64,000 nucleotides of DNA, taken from contig CM043953.1 of assembly GCA_014529385.2 (NCBI GenBank), forward strand, positions 87,672,842 to 87,736,841. Reading direction: 5' to 3'. The translations under genes were made by a program, and so were the position numbers. Below, piece by piece: positions 1-13,189 of the stretch. Under the pieces are notes generated by a model that worked only from the letters and a program-made list of their open reading frames with translations, ran no database searches and was not told where the DNA came from. Position 1 is the first letter of the stretch. Each line of letters starts with the position of its first letter. The stretch comes from Adiantum capillus-veneris (Eukaryota > Streptophyta > Polypodiopsida > Polypodiales > Pteridaceae).

Positions 1-1498
1 GATGAGAGGAATGGTGAGTGAGTGAGAATGGGCTTGCTACTCGTGCATCATACCATAGGTGGCGAATCCGCACACCTTAAGGTACAAGTATCAAGATGAT
101 AGGAATATGAGAGGGAGAGAGAGCGTGTGTGTGTGTGTATGGTGGCAAATCCGCACACCTCAACATAAGCAAAATGGAAAGAAAAAAGAATTAACCATAC
201 TCACAATGAAGTATATCTCAAACGACACAAGGTATGGCACCAAGATGGAGTGTGCTGATTGCTTGCAAAAGATGAATACAATAGGTAGCATAGGGAGAGA
301 AGATGAGAAGGGAACAAGACCGTAGGAGGCATAATGGAAGGATGGGAGTCGATGGCGAGGAATATCATGAGTGTAGCTGTCATTCTTCTTCTTGAAATCG
401 TGCCTTCAATCCTTCATTACAAGTGTGTGGAGATATGGTGCTCATTTTGTTTGAGGTTTGATCAAATATAGAGCTAGAGACATAAATGCCTCTAGTTTCA
501 AGGGGAGGGCTAATGAGGACCGCTTTTCAAATTTTTCTCCACCTCTCTCTTGGTATGCACTTATGGCAAGGCTTCAAGGCTTTGCGGATGAGAAGGAACT
601 TGATGCATTAAATCTATGTTTATATTTTGTACATAGCTATGGTTTTGACACATTTGGATCTCGGAATAAGGAGAGGTAGGAACAAACCCTATGAAAAGAA
701 AATTAAAAAAAAAATCACTGGATATTGATTCTACCCGACGGCCACTACCTAACGATCACTATAGGTGAAGAGTAAAATCCAATAGTGAAAGGGAGAAGAA
801 TCTTATGCATTATTGAGTTGGAGTCAACAAAGTATTATCAAATTCAAGCATGATTCACTTGTGGACACAAGGCTTGCACATGAAGTCAAGACGGGACCAC
901 CTTGAAGACTTTTGGAAGGAAAAAGACGGACACATATTTTTGTGGGTTTTTCTCTATTTTTTTCATTCCGAATTGAAAAAAATTTTCAAAAGCAAAGTTG
1001 TAGGCAACAAGCTGATTTTTCTGTCCCTATTTTTTAATAATTTTTGGAGCTACGGTTTGGGATATATTGCCAAAATGGTGGAGCCTATTTGTCCACAAGG
1101 GAAGAAGTCATGATTATCCAAATCCACACACACAATTTCTTATAGTTTTCTCTCCATTATTGCTGAATTTTCTCTTATTTTATCGTGATTCTCTTGGACT
1201 CAAGCTATGGAAGGTGGCATGGAGACAAAGCTCGCCATGATGAAGACAATTATGAGGAAATTGGTCAATAAGCATGGCACACGGAGCTCTCTCATTGGGG
1301 GAATGCCTCTAATTGAGTTTACTTTGTGATAACTCCTCTTGCTTGTAATCTCTTTCCTAATCACTCTCTTGGCCTATAAATGGAGGCCTCCTCTTTTGTA
1401 CACAGACACACTACACACACATACCCACACACCTACACATACACACCCTTGCGCTACATGCTAGTAGCATGAACCCTAATCACATGATCACAATACCA
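1..1498. other. intergenic, no recognisable gene
   Basis: Only short ORFs with no family resemblance are present. A TATA-like sequence (cctataaatgg, about 1373-1383) sits before a CA-rich stretch ending near 1450. It could be a remnant LTR promoter of a neighbouring gypsy element, but no LTR partner or primer site was seen. Confidence 0.5.
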
Positions 1499-2938
1499 TC
1501 ACCACCTTTCTAGATCAATAATGTGGTTGTGGAGATGAGCATTAGGGCATTCCATATGCCCAGCTAGCACCCTGAGACTAGAGAATTGTACTTCAACGGG
1601 TAAAATGGCCTCCTTACCATACACCAAGTGATATGGCGTGAACCCAAGGGATGTGCGAAATGAAGTGCGATAAGCCCAAAGTGCAGCCATAAGATGCTTG
1701 TCCCAGTCACTTTTGTGATTATTTACATGCTTAGTGATGATCTTGTAGATCATACCATTTACCTTTTCCACGAAATGGTTGTATTGTGGGTAGTAGGGAG
1801 TTGAGCATCGTCATGAGATACCCAGCTTCTCCATCAGCTCTCCTACCAGGTCTCCTCTAAAACCTGATCCCTTGTCAGAAATTATTTCAACAGGAGTGCA
1901 AAACGGCAACAAATGTTTTCAAATACAAACTTAGCCACTTCCTTAGTTGTAATCCGGGTGGTAGCAACTACTTCAGCCTACCTAGTCATGTAGTTCACAC
2001 CCATGATGATATACAATTTACATGATTGGCTCCTTGGCAAAGGTCCAATGGCATCAATTCCCCATTTCTCAAATGGTCCATATAAGATTATAGGAGTCTG
2101 TGGCTCATATGTGAGCCTCCTATCCCCTACCTTTTGACACTCTTTGCATGTTTTACACCAATGATGCACATCTCTCTGTAAACTAGGCCACATAAACCTG
2201 GCTTGTACAACCTTTCTACTGGTGACGTCAAGTGCAAAGTGCCCTCCACAAACACCATCATGGCAACTTGAAATAATTTCAATGATTTCTCTAGAGAGAG
2301 GCACACGCCTAAGAATTTGATCCTTACCCTTGCAGCAGAGGTCGTCATTGATAAGGTGGTATTTTGTTGCCTTGCGCACAAGCCACTACTTTTGGCCTTA
2401 GTAAGATCTTTAGGACACTCTCTTGTGTCCAAGAAACTCATGATGTCAGGCATAGCATCACTACCTTGGAACAAAGGTAGATTCAACTTGATAGAACCCA
2501 CCACTGGAACATCTTGTAGATTCTCCCCAGCTAGAGCATCTGCTTCTTGATTTTTTGCTACCTTGGAATAGAGGTAGCTTCAACTTGATAGAGCCCACCA
2601 CTGGAACATCTTGTAGATTCTCCCTAGCTAGAGCATCTGCATCTTGTAGATTCTCCCTAGCTAGAGCATCTGCTTCTTGATTTTTTGCTCGAGTGACATG
2701 ATGTAATTATACAACTTGAAACTTCCTTAAAAGTTTCTTAACTTTGCACACATGGTCTAGCAAGCTATGATTTTTAGAAGCCAAGTTCCTTGAATTTGTT
2801 TTATTAAAAGCATGGCATCACCAAATACATTTCACCGTTGAATACCTTGTGTCACGCACCACCCTAACCCAAGAGTTAAAGCTACATATTCTGCTTCATT
2901 GTTGGAGTGGAAATCCAAGAGATGTCCAATAAGACCAT
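1499..2938 (-). pseudogene. Ty3/gypsy pol remnant (RNase H-integrase)
   Basis: Read on the minus strand, the segment runs from an RNase H-like piece (NNEAEYVALTLGL, near 2890) to an integrase. The integrase zinc-binding part (H...H, then CKTCKEC, about 2140-2260) is followed by the catalytic core: WGIDAIGPLP with the first acidic residue near 2050, SDKG near 1890, and an EKVNG segment with the glutamate near 1765. The ALWAYRTS/YHLVYGKEA tail ends near 1530. Stops and frameshifts break it into at least three frames, so it cannot make an enzyme. The RNase H of NNEAEY type resembles the extra RNase H of Tat-like elements. No LTRs, gag or RT were found beside it. Confidence 0.85.
2463..2690. repeat. 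local tandem duplication, about 97-bp unit
   Basis: The sequence around 'ccactggaacatcttgtaga' occurs at about 2510 and again at about 2600. A third, partial unit (ttgtagattctccctagcta, about 2645) follows. The units lie within the decayed gypsy pol and differ by a few substitutions, so the duplication postdates the element's insertion or decay. Confidence 0.85.
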
Positions 2939-3220
2939 ATTAGGTATTATGGCAAAAATCCCTCATTATGGGAATCTGCAAATTGACTAAATTCATGTAA
3001 TTTGGGAATTTTCCATTTAAAATGGGAAAATTGTTGGTATACTTGCTGATGGGGTAGACTGAAATCTTGAAGAATTGTGGTGTTGATAAACACCAAAATT
3101 TGAGGATGCACAAAGCATGAATTTGAATAAATACTAGTAATTAAATAAAAGAAAGAAAGATTACTACAATCAAAGGTCTTGTTTACAACCATTATAGTAA
3201 CAATAGAAGCTCCATATAAT

Positions 3221-4453
3221 CTAATCCAAATTGGATGCCATGTCCAAACTTTGATCCAAGTGTGGTTGATGATGTGCAGGAGCAAGGCCAGTTTTAGATT
3301 TTAAAGCATGCCTTTCTGGAATCTTAATCCTTGAAAATGGGCCTTCTTTGTTGGGTGTCCAAGACCAAACAATCGCATCTACAGAATCCCACACTTGCGG
3401 GTCCTTATAGTTGACAACCCAAAAATCCTTCCAACAATTAGTGTAAGCTTGAGTATCTGTCATCCCACTCTTTCTTGCACAAGGTGCCCAATATTGAATC
3501 AAAACTTTTATGTAGTTTGGTGATGTAGGCTCGTTGTCAATGCTTGATAAATCCATTGCAAGCCAAACTGGATAGATATCCATGTCCCTTGGAAGTAGCA
3601 TAATAAAGTCACCTTGGTGCACATTAGATAGAGGGTCAAACTCTTCCCTTGGTCTATCTCGTTGAGGATGATAGGAATGGTCATTTAGCTCTTCAAGAAC
3701 TAGGAATCTTTCGGCTCCTAGTTGTAAGCTCATTGTGGTGCATTGTTCGTGACAAGATTCTTGCGTTTTGGCCAAAATTGTTCGTACAAGACTCCCTCTG
3801 ATATGATTTCTTTTCCAAGCTTATCAATTACCTTAGTCCAGTAATCTATCACGGGCCTATAATATCGTGGCACACTTGAACCATTTCCTAAATTTTGCCA
3901 AAACTTAATATAATTCTTCAACCCTGAAATCACTTCTTCATGGGCCTTGACATCCTCTGCCATTGGTACCAAAGGTGGATCTGCATGTGGTAACATTGGA
4001 TTTCCTTCTATGTCAGTTTTCCAAAGGCGAATACTTCGACTCCAATTTGATACACCTACATGTGCCTTATATTTCATCATGGGTGTCTCATCTTTCATAA
4101 AAAACCTAAATTGAAGAGGTTTGGAATGGCCAACAAGTATGTCTTGTCCATCACAAAGACAACCATCACAATATTGCTTGAAATCAGGGACCTTTGTGAG
4201 CATAAATGGAGAATAGAGATGAAGATGAGCTATTCCTTAGTGTATCCATCAAATGAGACAAAGTATAAGTTTGTGTAACTCTCAACTTCTCTGAAAACTT
4301 ACTGAATATTGCATCTATGTCCTCATGTGTATGCCCAACCATCAAAAATCCTAGTTGAATGGTTTTGAAAACGCCCCTTGCAACAAGCATGGACAAATAG
4401 GCAAATAAGTATCGATTTTTGTTCTCCACTGCACAATTATCTAATTGTAGTAA
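3221..4453 (-). pseudogene. DUF7869-type protein, broken
   Basis: Three overlapping minus-strand frames give one protein in order. A segment with LQLDNC...ENKNRYLFAYLS and GHTHEDIDAIFS lies at about 4290-4450. A middle region lies at 3730-4203. A C-terminal part with GDFIMLLPRD and WVVNYKDPQVWDSV ends at a stop at 3221. The D-N/ENKN and GHTHEDID motifs match my recollection of the plant/animal DUF7869 family, whose function is unknown and may be transposase-related. At least two frameshifts occur, near 4190 and 3770. The N-terminal side is cut off at about 4450, where a gypsy pol on the opposite strand begins. No N-terminal half was found on the far side of that insertion. Confidence 0.6.
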
Positions 4454-7085
4454 CAAGTACCCTATTGAGCACTCAGAATGGGTGTCTCCAATAGAAATTG
4501 TGCCGAAAAAGAATGGGAAACTCAGACTGTGCGTGGATCTTAAAAAGGTCAATCCAACCACTAGGAGGGACCATTACCCCTGCCATATTCAGAACATGTG
4601 CTTGAAAGAGTTGCAGGGAAGGAAGCTTATAGCTTTTTAGATGGGTACTCTGGATACAATCAAATCACAATTGCACTAGAGGACCAAGCTAAAACGGCTT
4701 TTATAACCGAATTCGGAGCATTTTGTGTTATGGTTTTTGGCTTAACCAATGCTCTTGCTACCTTCCAAAGATTAATAAACACTGCTTTTAGAGAATATTT
4801 GAGGGAGTTTTGCGAAGCTTTTTTAGATGACCTTTGTGTTTATTCTTCTTGGAAATAACATCTATCATGTTTACAAAAAGTGTTTGAGAAGTGCAAATTG
4901 TATTGCATCTCCTTAAACCCTTTCAAATGCCAATTTTGGGTTAAACATGGAGTCATTTTAGGACATATAGTGGCCAAAAATGGGATTTCCACATATGAGA
5001 GCAAAATTAAAGCCATTGTTGATTTTCCACCACCTAAAACTATAAAGGAGTTCAAAGGTTCACGGGCCATGTTGGTTATTACCGTCGGTTTATTTTAAAC
5101 TTTGCCAAGATAGCTTGTCATTTGTACAAGCTTCTTATTAAGTTCCACTGGACCGCGGAGTGTGACAATGCTTATGAGTCATTGAAAAAAACCTTGACTA
5201 GCACTTCTATTCTACAAGTGCTCGATTGGAATGTAATTTTCCATGTGCATATTGATGCATCAAACTTTGCTATTGGGTGTGTTCTAGCTCAACCAGGAGA
5301 ACATAAATTGGACTACTCCATTAGCTTTGCAAGTCGTCAATGAATGATGCTGAGAGAGACTACATCACTACAAAGCGGGAAGGTTTAGCTGTGATTTACA
5401 CAGTGAAGAAATCTTGCTACTACCTTCTTGCCAACAAGTTTGTTTTCTATGTGGATCATCAAGCCTTGTTGTATCTAGAAAATAAACCTTGTTCCGCGGG
5501 AGAATTACACAATGGTTGTTGATTCTTCTTGAGTTTGATCTTATTGTTGTGGTGAGACCTGGTAAAAGCATGTCATGGCGGATCATTTGTCTCGCATACC
5601 CAATGGTGAAGGCCCATACTGGAGTCGATGATAAATTGCCTGATACTTCCCTATTCCTAGTCGAGACCATGCCTGAATGGAGTGAGAAGATTGTGAGCTT
5701 TTTAGTTAACGGTTTTCCACCCAAAGAGCTTCGTAAGGATATAGCTCAAAAACTATTAAAAGAATGTGAACCTTATTCTCTCATTGTAGGAACTCTCTAC
5801 AAGCTAAGGAAGGACGATATTCTTAGACATTGTGCTTGTGAGGATGAGTATTTATACATACTGCAAGAAGCCCACATGGGTATAGCCGGAGGACATTTCT
5901 CAGGGGAACTAACTACTAGAAAGGTGTTGCAATCAGGCTATTGATGGCCTACCTTAGTCAAGGATGCATTACTTTTTGCAAAAGGATGTGATGAATGCCA
6001 ACGTTACAAGACCACACCAAAAAAGGATAAGATGCCCTTACATCCTGTTAAAGTGACTCAACCATTTGAAAAATGGGGTTTAGATTTTGTAGGCCCAATA
6101 AGTCCGGCAGCTTGTAACACTCAATCTCAGTATATTATCGTTGCCACTCACTATGTGACAAACTGGGTGGAAGCCAAGGCGACACATAAGGCTGATGCAA
6201 GGTCAACTGCCAAGTTTCTCTTTGAGAACATTATTACAAGATTTGGTCGTCCCTTTGAGATTATGAGTGACAATGGTACTTGTTTTATAAATGGAGTGAT
6301 AAAGGAACTCACGACAAACTGCATGATATCCCACCATAAGTCCACACCTTATTATCCACACAAGCAAATGGCCAATTGAGAGCACTAACAAGACCTTAAT
6401 TTCTATCTTTACCAAAATAGTTGAAGCTCATCGCACAGATTGGGATTTGAAGGTGACATCAACTTTATGGGCTAACCATACTTCTTACAAAGTGGCTATT
6501 AATTGTACACCATTCAAAATGGTATATGGCCAAGAAGCAATTATGCCATGGGAATTTGTAATTCCTAGGCTATGCATATCTTTACAAGAAGGTTGGGACA
6601 GTAGCCCTTTGATTGAGCGTTTATATATCCTTGAAAGGTTAGACAAAGAAAGGCAATTGGCTGTGCAAAATGCACTTATGGAGAAAGATAGGAGGAAGAA
6701 ATGGTTTGACCGTCATCTAAAGAACAAAGATATCAATGTTGATGATAAAGTCCTTATGTATGGAGTGTGAAACGAGAAGAAAAAGTTGAAATATGTGGGA
6801 AAAGGACCATAGAGAGTATATGAAATCACCCCACAAGGTACCATTCGTGTGGAGACTCTTGATGGAGTTGAAACCATTGGATTCCTCAATGGGAGAAAAT
6901 TTAAAAGATACTACGATCCTTTAAGCCAAGAGGAGCTACGTGCCATCCATAAAAAAAAGGCAGCCAAGACACAAACAGAATTGAAGAAGATACAAGCTCG
7001 AGCTGAGGCTAAGGAGCGACAACAACGCATAAGACGCAATGAGAGGCTAACCTTGGAGTTACACATGCATTCCACGTTGAAATAG
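4446..7085 (+). pseudogene. Ty3/gypsy pol remnant (RT-RNase H-integrase)
   Basis: The segment starts abruptly in reverse transcriptase (EHSEWVSP...KKNGKLRLCVDLKKVNP). It continues with a SFLDGYSGYNQI block (about 4635) and FLDDLCVYSS (active-site region, about 4820). The RNase H part has HIDASNFAIGCVLAQPG (5250) and FYVDHQALLYLENK (5450). The integrase has a zinc finger (HMGIAGGHFS...CDECQ) and a core with LDFVGP (6080), SDNGT (6270) and the EST glutamate region near 6380. The C-terminal tail reaches 7085. Several in-frame stops and shifts (near 4857, 5097, 5343, 5522, 5944, 6379, 6770) make it non-functional. The LERVAGKE/SFLDGYSGYNQI style points to a Tat-like lineage. No LTRs were recognised. 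Confidence 0.88.
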
Positions 7086-7150
7086 AGGATGATTGGTTGG
7101 ACTCTGACACATCTCTAAAATACCCTACTGAACTAATAGCACCTATGGAA

Positions 7151-7347
7151 AAGTGCTATATAATGCCTTGTTAGAAACTGGTGCTAAATATAATCTGTTG
7201 TCATACGGAGTGTGGTGTCAGTTGGGAAAGCCATCCCTATCTAATAGTACTATCCAAGTCAAGGGTGTCAACAAGAAAAAAACTGTGACTTTTGGTACTA
7301 GGCACACTTTTGTCAGTTATCACAACTTTCTCAACAATGATTACTAG
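7151..7347 (+). pseudogene. retroviral-like aspartic protease fragment
   Basis: A short frame reads LLETGAKYNLLSYGVWCQLG, resembling the D-T-G-A active-site loop and following helix of gypsy proteases, with E in place of the catalytic D. It lies downstream of the integrase instead of upstream of RT, so it is either a rearranged piece or part of a second element. Confidence 0.45.
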
Positions 7348-8100
7348 ATGGTGGTGCTACTTTCCACGTCACACCATGTAGTGGGAGGCTTGGTTGTGTG
7401 AGATCTGTTGATGGTTCAGTGTGTAACATAGTGGGTAGTGGGTGCAGGAGATGTATGTTTGTCATTTCCCAGCAGTGCATCACACACACTTCGTCATGTG
7501 CGATATGTTCCTCAGTTGAGACACAGTTTTATCTCAATGAGATAATTGAGAGACAGTGGATGTCAGCTATTGCTTAGAGAGCAGTCTTGATGCAGTGTGG
7601 ATCGTTAGTGATTGCGAGGGGAGGTCGTAGTGGCTTGGTCTACCTTATGTATGGATCTGAGGTGTGAGACGACATAGTCTCAATTACATTACAGTAATGT
7701 CAACAAGAGACTAGACACATATCTTTTGCGAATGAATCCAAAGTCTTGTGCACGACATGTCTATAGATGCAGAGTTAGAATGGCCATGCTCTAGCCAGAC
7801 ACAGCAGATTGATCCTCTTAGGACAGAGATGCCTCCTACTATGGAGATGAGTGATATAGTGTTGTTTGACATGCTCATGCTACAAGCTAATATGGTGATG
7901 CCAGGACATGTGGATACAGTCTCTATGGACAGTGAATGAGTGACGACTACCTTGGAGTTCAAATTGATGCGTTCATGTGTGATTAGTTTTTGTGGTGATG
8001 CAATGAGGGTTGAGATACATATTACTATAGATAGATTGGTAGAGGTCACTGCACATTGCGTTGATGTGATTGGCATGGATATGATGGTAGAGATTGCATG
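7348..8100. other. intergenic, nothing recognised
   Basis: There are short open frames on both strands with no recognisable motif. The stretch separates the gypsy remnant from the isolated LTR that begins at 8101. Confidence 0.5.
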
Positions 8101-8763
8101 TGTAATGGAAATGGCCTATGAACTTTGAGAATAGCGGAATTAAGAGAATAAGAGTGAGCATTTTTATGAGACTACTTTGAGAACATAGAGGGTGAACTTG
8201 ATTAGCAGTAGCAACATAACCATAATACTTAATTAACTTTTTGCAAGAGAGAGATTAGAGAACTTGACAACCTTTGAGGATCATATTTATGTGGAGCCAA
8301 ACCCCCTCCAATAAGTTTTTGTATTATAGATTCTCCCATCAAGAGAGACTTGATACACTACAATCTTTGTGTTCCTTGTGACCTAGGTGATGCAATGAAG
8401 ATGGAAAGCTTCATGCATCACGAGCATAACATAATCTTTGTAAAAGCATTAACCATCCCCAGCCTCAGTCCCAAGGCCTCAAACACCTTCAAAGTTGGAG
8501 AGAGCAAGTGGAGAATGAGGGGAGGGAAGAGGAGGAAGAAACATATAGGAGAAAGAAATAGTACCTCACTTATCATCACTCTCCTTGCTTAGCATAGCAT
8601 AATAGCATATTAATGAAGATGAAGAAGATGGAAAGCTTAAGAATTGAAGCATGGCTCTTGGTTGGATTTGCATTCCATAGCCAAGAGTGTTGGTGTAGGC
8701 TCTCAACTTCTTAACAAGCTTGGAGAAGGAGATGGAGCTCTTGTGCTTTTCACTTCACACAAT

Positions 8764-8765
<2 letters not shown>

Positions 8766-8845
<80 letters not shown>
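8766..8845. repeat. (TG)n microsatellite
   Basis: About 40 uninterrupted TG units lie inside the diverged LTR. The younger LTR copies have only short TG tracts at this site, so the array expanded after insertion. Confidence 0.95.
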
Positions 8846-8846
<1 letters not shown>

Positions 8847-8881
8847 GCACTTTGCACTTCACACAGTGAGTGTGTGTGTGT

Positions 8882-8903
8882 GGGGGGGGGGGGGGGGGGG
8901 GGG
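8882..8903. repeat. poly-G run
   Basis: A run of 22 G follows a short TG tract. The exact length is unreliable because homopolymers of this size are prone to sequencing error. Confidence 0.9.
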
Positions 8904-9689
8904 AGTATACCCTGCAAGCAAGCCCCTAGATTCTTTGGTCAACCCCCTCTTTTAGCTCATGTGTGAAGCTCATTGGCTCTCTCAAGCCTAGCCAATCACA
9001 AGCCTGGGTCCATTCAAGCAATAGGGGTAGTCTTTGGACAAGTGTCCTCCTTTCCCCTTTAAGAGAGAGGACTTGATAAATGCCTAAACAATTAATTTAA
9101 TTAGCTAAAATCTCATTGGACCCCTTGAGAGGCCAACCACTAGCTCTATTCACACCATGAGGGAAAAATGGAGAGGAACTTGACAAGTGTCCTTGTTGCT
9201 TCTTTAGACCAAGCTTGCCTTGTGTGAGGGTGTGTGTGTTCTCTCTCATTCTCCTACAATGAGGGCTCGCCCCCCCTTGAGTAGGGATGAAGTTGACTTT
9301 TGGAACACCTTGAACCCCTTAAGCACCTTAGTCATGGAGCACCTTAGCACCTTAGTCATTAAGCACCTTAGTCAGCAAACATGACAAGCACCTCAAGCTT
9401 GGGCTGGGTTCCCACCTCAAGCACAACCATAACTTGCCTAAGGTCAAAGGAATTTTAACACTAAACTTTGGAGGTCTTTAATGAGGCTAACCCTAAGTTC
9501 TTTAAGCTCCATTAGCTAGCATTGCTCTTTGACATACCATCTCTCATTTGGACCCCTTTAACCTTGGCCCCGTGTTGAGATAGATCCATAAGCACATGTC
9601 TATATTCTAACCCTTGTTCCCGTTTATTCTTCCACATTAAATGATCAATTTAATATGAGGAAATCATTTGGGTTGGTTAGATATTAGAT

Positions 9690-9965
9690 TTTTTGACAAC
9701 ACGTTTATCATCAGCCTTGGGGACTCTCATGTACGACCTCTTAGTGTCGAGATCCGACATAGCAGCACCAATGGGAATGTTTGCAGTTGGGATTGTCAGT
9801 TGGGCAATGAATGACACTAGCATGATGCATCAAGGAATAGTGCAAGTCATTACAAGATACATGCACGGTATGCATGCTGATCCTAGCAAGGATATACGCT
9901 TTCGCACATCGCTAAAGCCTGTACGGCAACATGTATCAACTTTGAGAGAGCCAGTGGACATATGA
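9690..9965 (+). pseudogene. Ty1/copia pol C-terminal fragment
   Basis: The frame reads SSALGTLMYDLL, SRSDIAAPMG, then ITRYMHGM. This is the conserved copia stretch joining reverse transcriptase to RNase H (family pattern: YxSAVGSLMY, TRPDIA, ...RYLKGT). Only about 90 codons remain, followed by a stop. The polypurine-like sequence at 10017 continues the element toward a 3' LTR. The fragment abuts the isolated gypsy LTR on its left, so the upstream part of the copia element was lost or displaced. Confidence 0.65.
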
Positions 9966-10016
9966 GATGAGATTCCTCTCTATACCTCATGTACATATTG
10001 CTAGGTCCTTTTTTTT

Positions 10017-10179
10017 AAAGTGGGAGATGGTTGAGGTAAAGGCGGTGTGCCTCTTACCATGGTCAGACGTGCTAAAGGCGTCCGACCAGCCATCACTTGT
10101 ACACACCTTATTCTTTACAAGGTAGAAGAATAAGGGGCTCTCTCACACGTTGTGGTGAGTTTCTCCACCCACATCCTGT

Positions 10180-10180
<1 letters not shown>
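10017..10180 (+). mobile_element. copia polypurine tract and partial 3' LTR
   Basis: The sequence aaagtgggagatgg at 10017-10030 resembles the plant copia polypurine tract (AAGTGGGAGATTG). It is followed by ttgaggtaaagg, the probable LTR start. The region contains an inverted motif (cttattctt...gaagaataag) and then runs into a long CT microsatellite, after which the LTR cannot be followed. Confidence 0.45.

Positions 10181-10257
<77 letters not shown>
10181..10257. repeat. (CT)n microsatellite
   Basis: A nearly pure CT dinucleotide array of about 38 units. Open frames across it (SLSLSL or RERERE) are repeat artefacts. Confidence 0.95.
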
Positions 10258-10261
<4 letters not shown>

Positions 10262-10269
10262 CCCCCTGT

Positions 10270-11190
<921 letters not shown>

Positions 11191-11390
11191 GTATAGACAA
11201 TAGCTATGCCGCCTCTGAGGATGATGTACTTGTAGAACGTGGCTACCATATCTAAGCAAAGTTAGTAGCGAGAGAGGAGGAACATTGATTACACGCGTAT
11301 GCACCATAATAGCAAGCCCGCTGTCCAAATGGCCCGATATAGGCAAGTGTGTGAGTGAATGAAACTCTCTCTCATAACAATAGCTATATA

Positions 11391-11532
<142 letters not shown>

Positions 11533-11562
11533 CGCAAGCCCTAAGGGGCCACTTGAGCTTGA

Positions 11563-11565
<3 letters not shown>

Positions 11566-11629
<64 letters not shown>
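11566..11629. repeat. (GA)n microsatellite
   Basis: About 32 GA units lie 35 bp after the previous CT/CA array. The two arrays are in inverted purine/pyrimidine orientation and could pair as a long hairpin. Confidence 0.95.
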
Positions 11630-11633
<4 letters not shown>

Positions 11634-12976
11634 CCCTTGGATACATCTCATTTTTCATCATGTATGCGTTGCCTGCCTACGGACTTGGAAGGAGTTACGT
11701 CTTGCTTTGATTCGCCAGCGGCCTTCATATGTTGAGGAGGTAGAGAGGCAACCCCTTGTATGGAATGCGTATGTGAAAGATTCAGGCGAGAGGATACACA
11801 TTGATTGTGCTAGATGAGATAATGGGCAAGCACTCTCTTTACATTATTGGTTAGGAGCTTCCTTATTGGGGCACATGTGATTGGAGCTACCTACGAGATC
11901 CGCAGAGGGGCTCATCCTATGTTGACCCTGTTGTCACCATTGGGGAAGCACCACGTTGGAGACCGTGGATTTGGCAAGGAAAGCTACTTGTTCACTTGGA
12001 GTGGTATCCTAATGAGTGGCAATGGCCTTCGTTGAGCCATGATGAAGCCCTCTATCCTTTTTTGCGTACTTTTTTTTCCTTGGGAGGAGACTTATTTTGC
12101 CGACTTGGCGCCCTCCTCACCATCCATGCCAATCAAAGACTTGGCAGGATCAATGCATCCTCCTCGCCTTCTAGAGATAGTTTTGTTCATGCATTTGGAC
12201 CCTCTAGATCAGCCGTAGGATATGTTTTTTCATGTGGATGATAGCACATGTACAATTACTTGTTGGTACTTGGTCGGCATTCACTAGTCATGACCCAACT
12301 TGTTAGAGATGTACTTCAAAGCCCGAATATTTGAGGCACTATTTCTGGGTTTGTCCTTTTGTGTAGCTAGTGTGGATGGCAATTTGTTGTTTGTTGATTA
12401 ATGGGTTCATGACATGGGGGGGCAGTTGCATGGCTTTTGCAATTTTTGGGGTTACAGACCTTTTTTAAAAGCTTGCCCACATATCCATTCTTCATGCTTA
12501 CTCCCTTGGGTTATAGACTAGGCAATCTCAGATGATCCCAGATGCAGATCACCAGCTACATTTCTACTAGCGACACACAATATTCACCACGATATGCAAC
12601 ATCACGCTTTGGACCATGTGGAAGGCTCGATGTGCCCACATTCTGAGCTCATAATACTCCCCTACGCCCACCATTTTGAAATCCATTTTTGCATTTAGTG
12701 GGATTCTTCAGTCGGCTCCTCCAGGGCAGGGAAGGAGTGTTGATGACTCTTTCTCCACACATGGGGCGCGGTCATCGATGTTTTTCATTAGGATCTAGGG
12801 CCACATCACATGGCATCATGCACCCTCGTAGTGGTTTGCTCTACATGCATTGTACAGACCACCGTGAAATTTACGTAGCCTACATAGTGTCACTCCTCCT
12901 TTGTACTTCCTCTAGGAGATAGGCCATTGAGCATCCCCTGAGGTCTCTTATGTACACAAAATATAGCCCCTTTTCG
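11630..12976. other. unidentified, possibly decayed coding sequence
   Basis: Short plus-strand frames (e.g. 11630-11817, 11847-12035, 11996-12241) follow each other in different phases with coding-like composition, including a segment reading WNAYVKDSGERIHID. I do not recognise a family. It may be a decayed mobile-element protein. Confidence 0.3.
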
Positions 12977-13000
12977 GGGGGGGGGGGGGGGGGGGGGGGG

Positions 13001-13049
<49 letters not shown>

Positions 13050-13125
13050 GGGGAGAGAGGGATGGAGGGGGAGGGAGATAGAATCTCTCTCTCTCTCTCT
13101 CTTCCTCTATCTCTCTCTCTCTCTC
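12977..13125. repeat. poly-G, (GA)n and (CT)n cluster
   Basis: A run of about 27 G (12977-13003) leads into about 22 GA units, a G-rich spacer, and then two CT blocks (about 13085-13125). The GA and CT blocks can pair. Homopolymer lengths are uncertain. Confidence 0.9.
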
Positions 13126-13189
13126 TCCCCATCAAAGTTGACCCTCCTCCCACAAAGCTCCTAGAGTTAAGGTAAGCCCTTAGGCAGGA

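Larger units (their letters stand above)
8101..9698 (-). mobile_element. isolated chromovirus LTR (diverged copy)
   Basis: On the plus strand it begins TGTAATGGAAATGGCCTATG and ends ...AGATATTAGATTTTTTGACA. Both ends match the LTRs of the complete element at 47880-56723, as do internal blocks such as 'cttggttggatttgcattcc' and 'gaaaatcatttgggtt'-type sequence. It is clearly diverged by point changes and indels and carries its own long (TG)n and poly-G tracts. The flanking pentamers (gcatg on the left, acacg on the right) do not match, and no gag-pol sequence follows. It is therefore an old solo LTR or a truncated end. The strand given is the direction in which the related element is transcribed. 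Confidence 0.85.
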
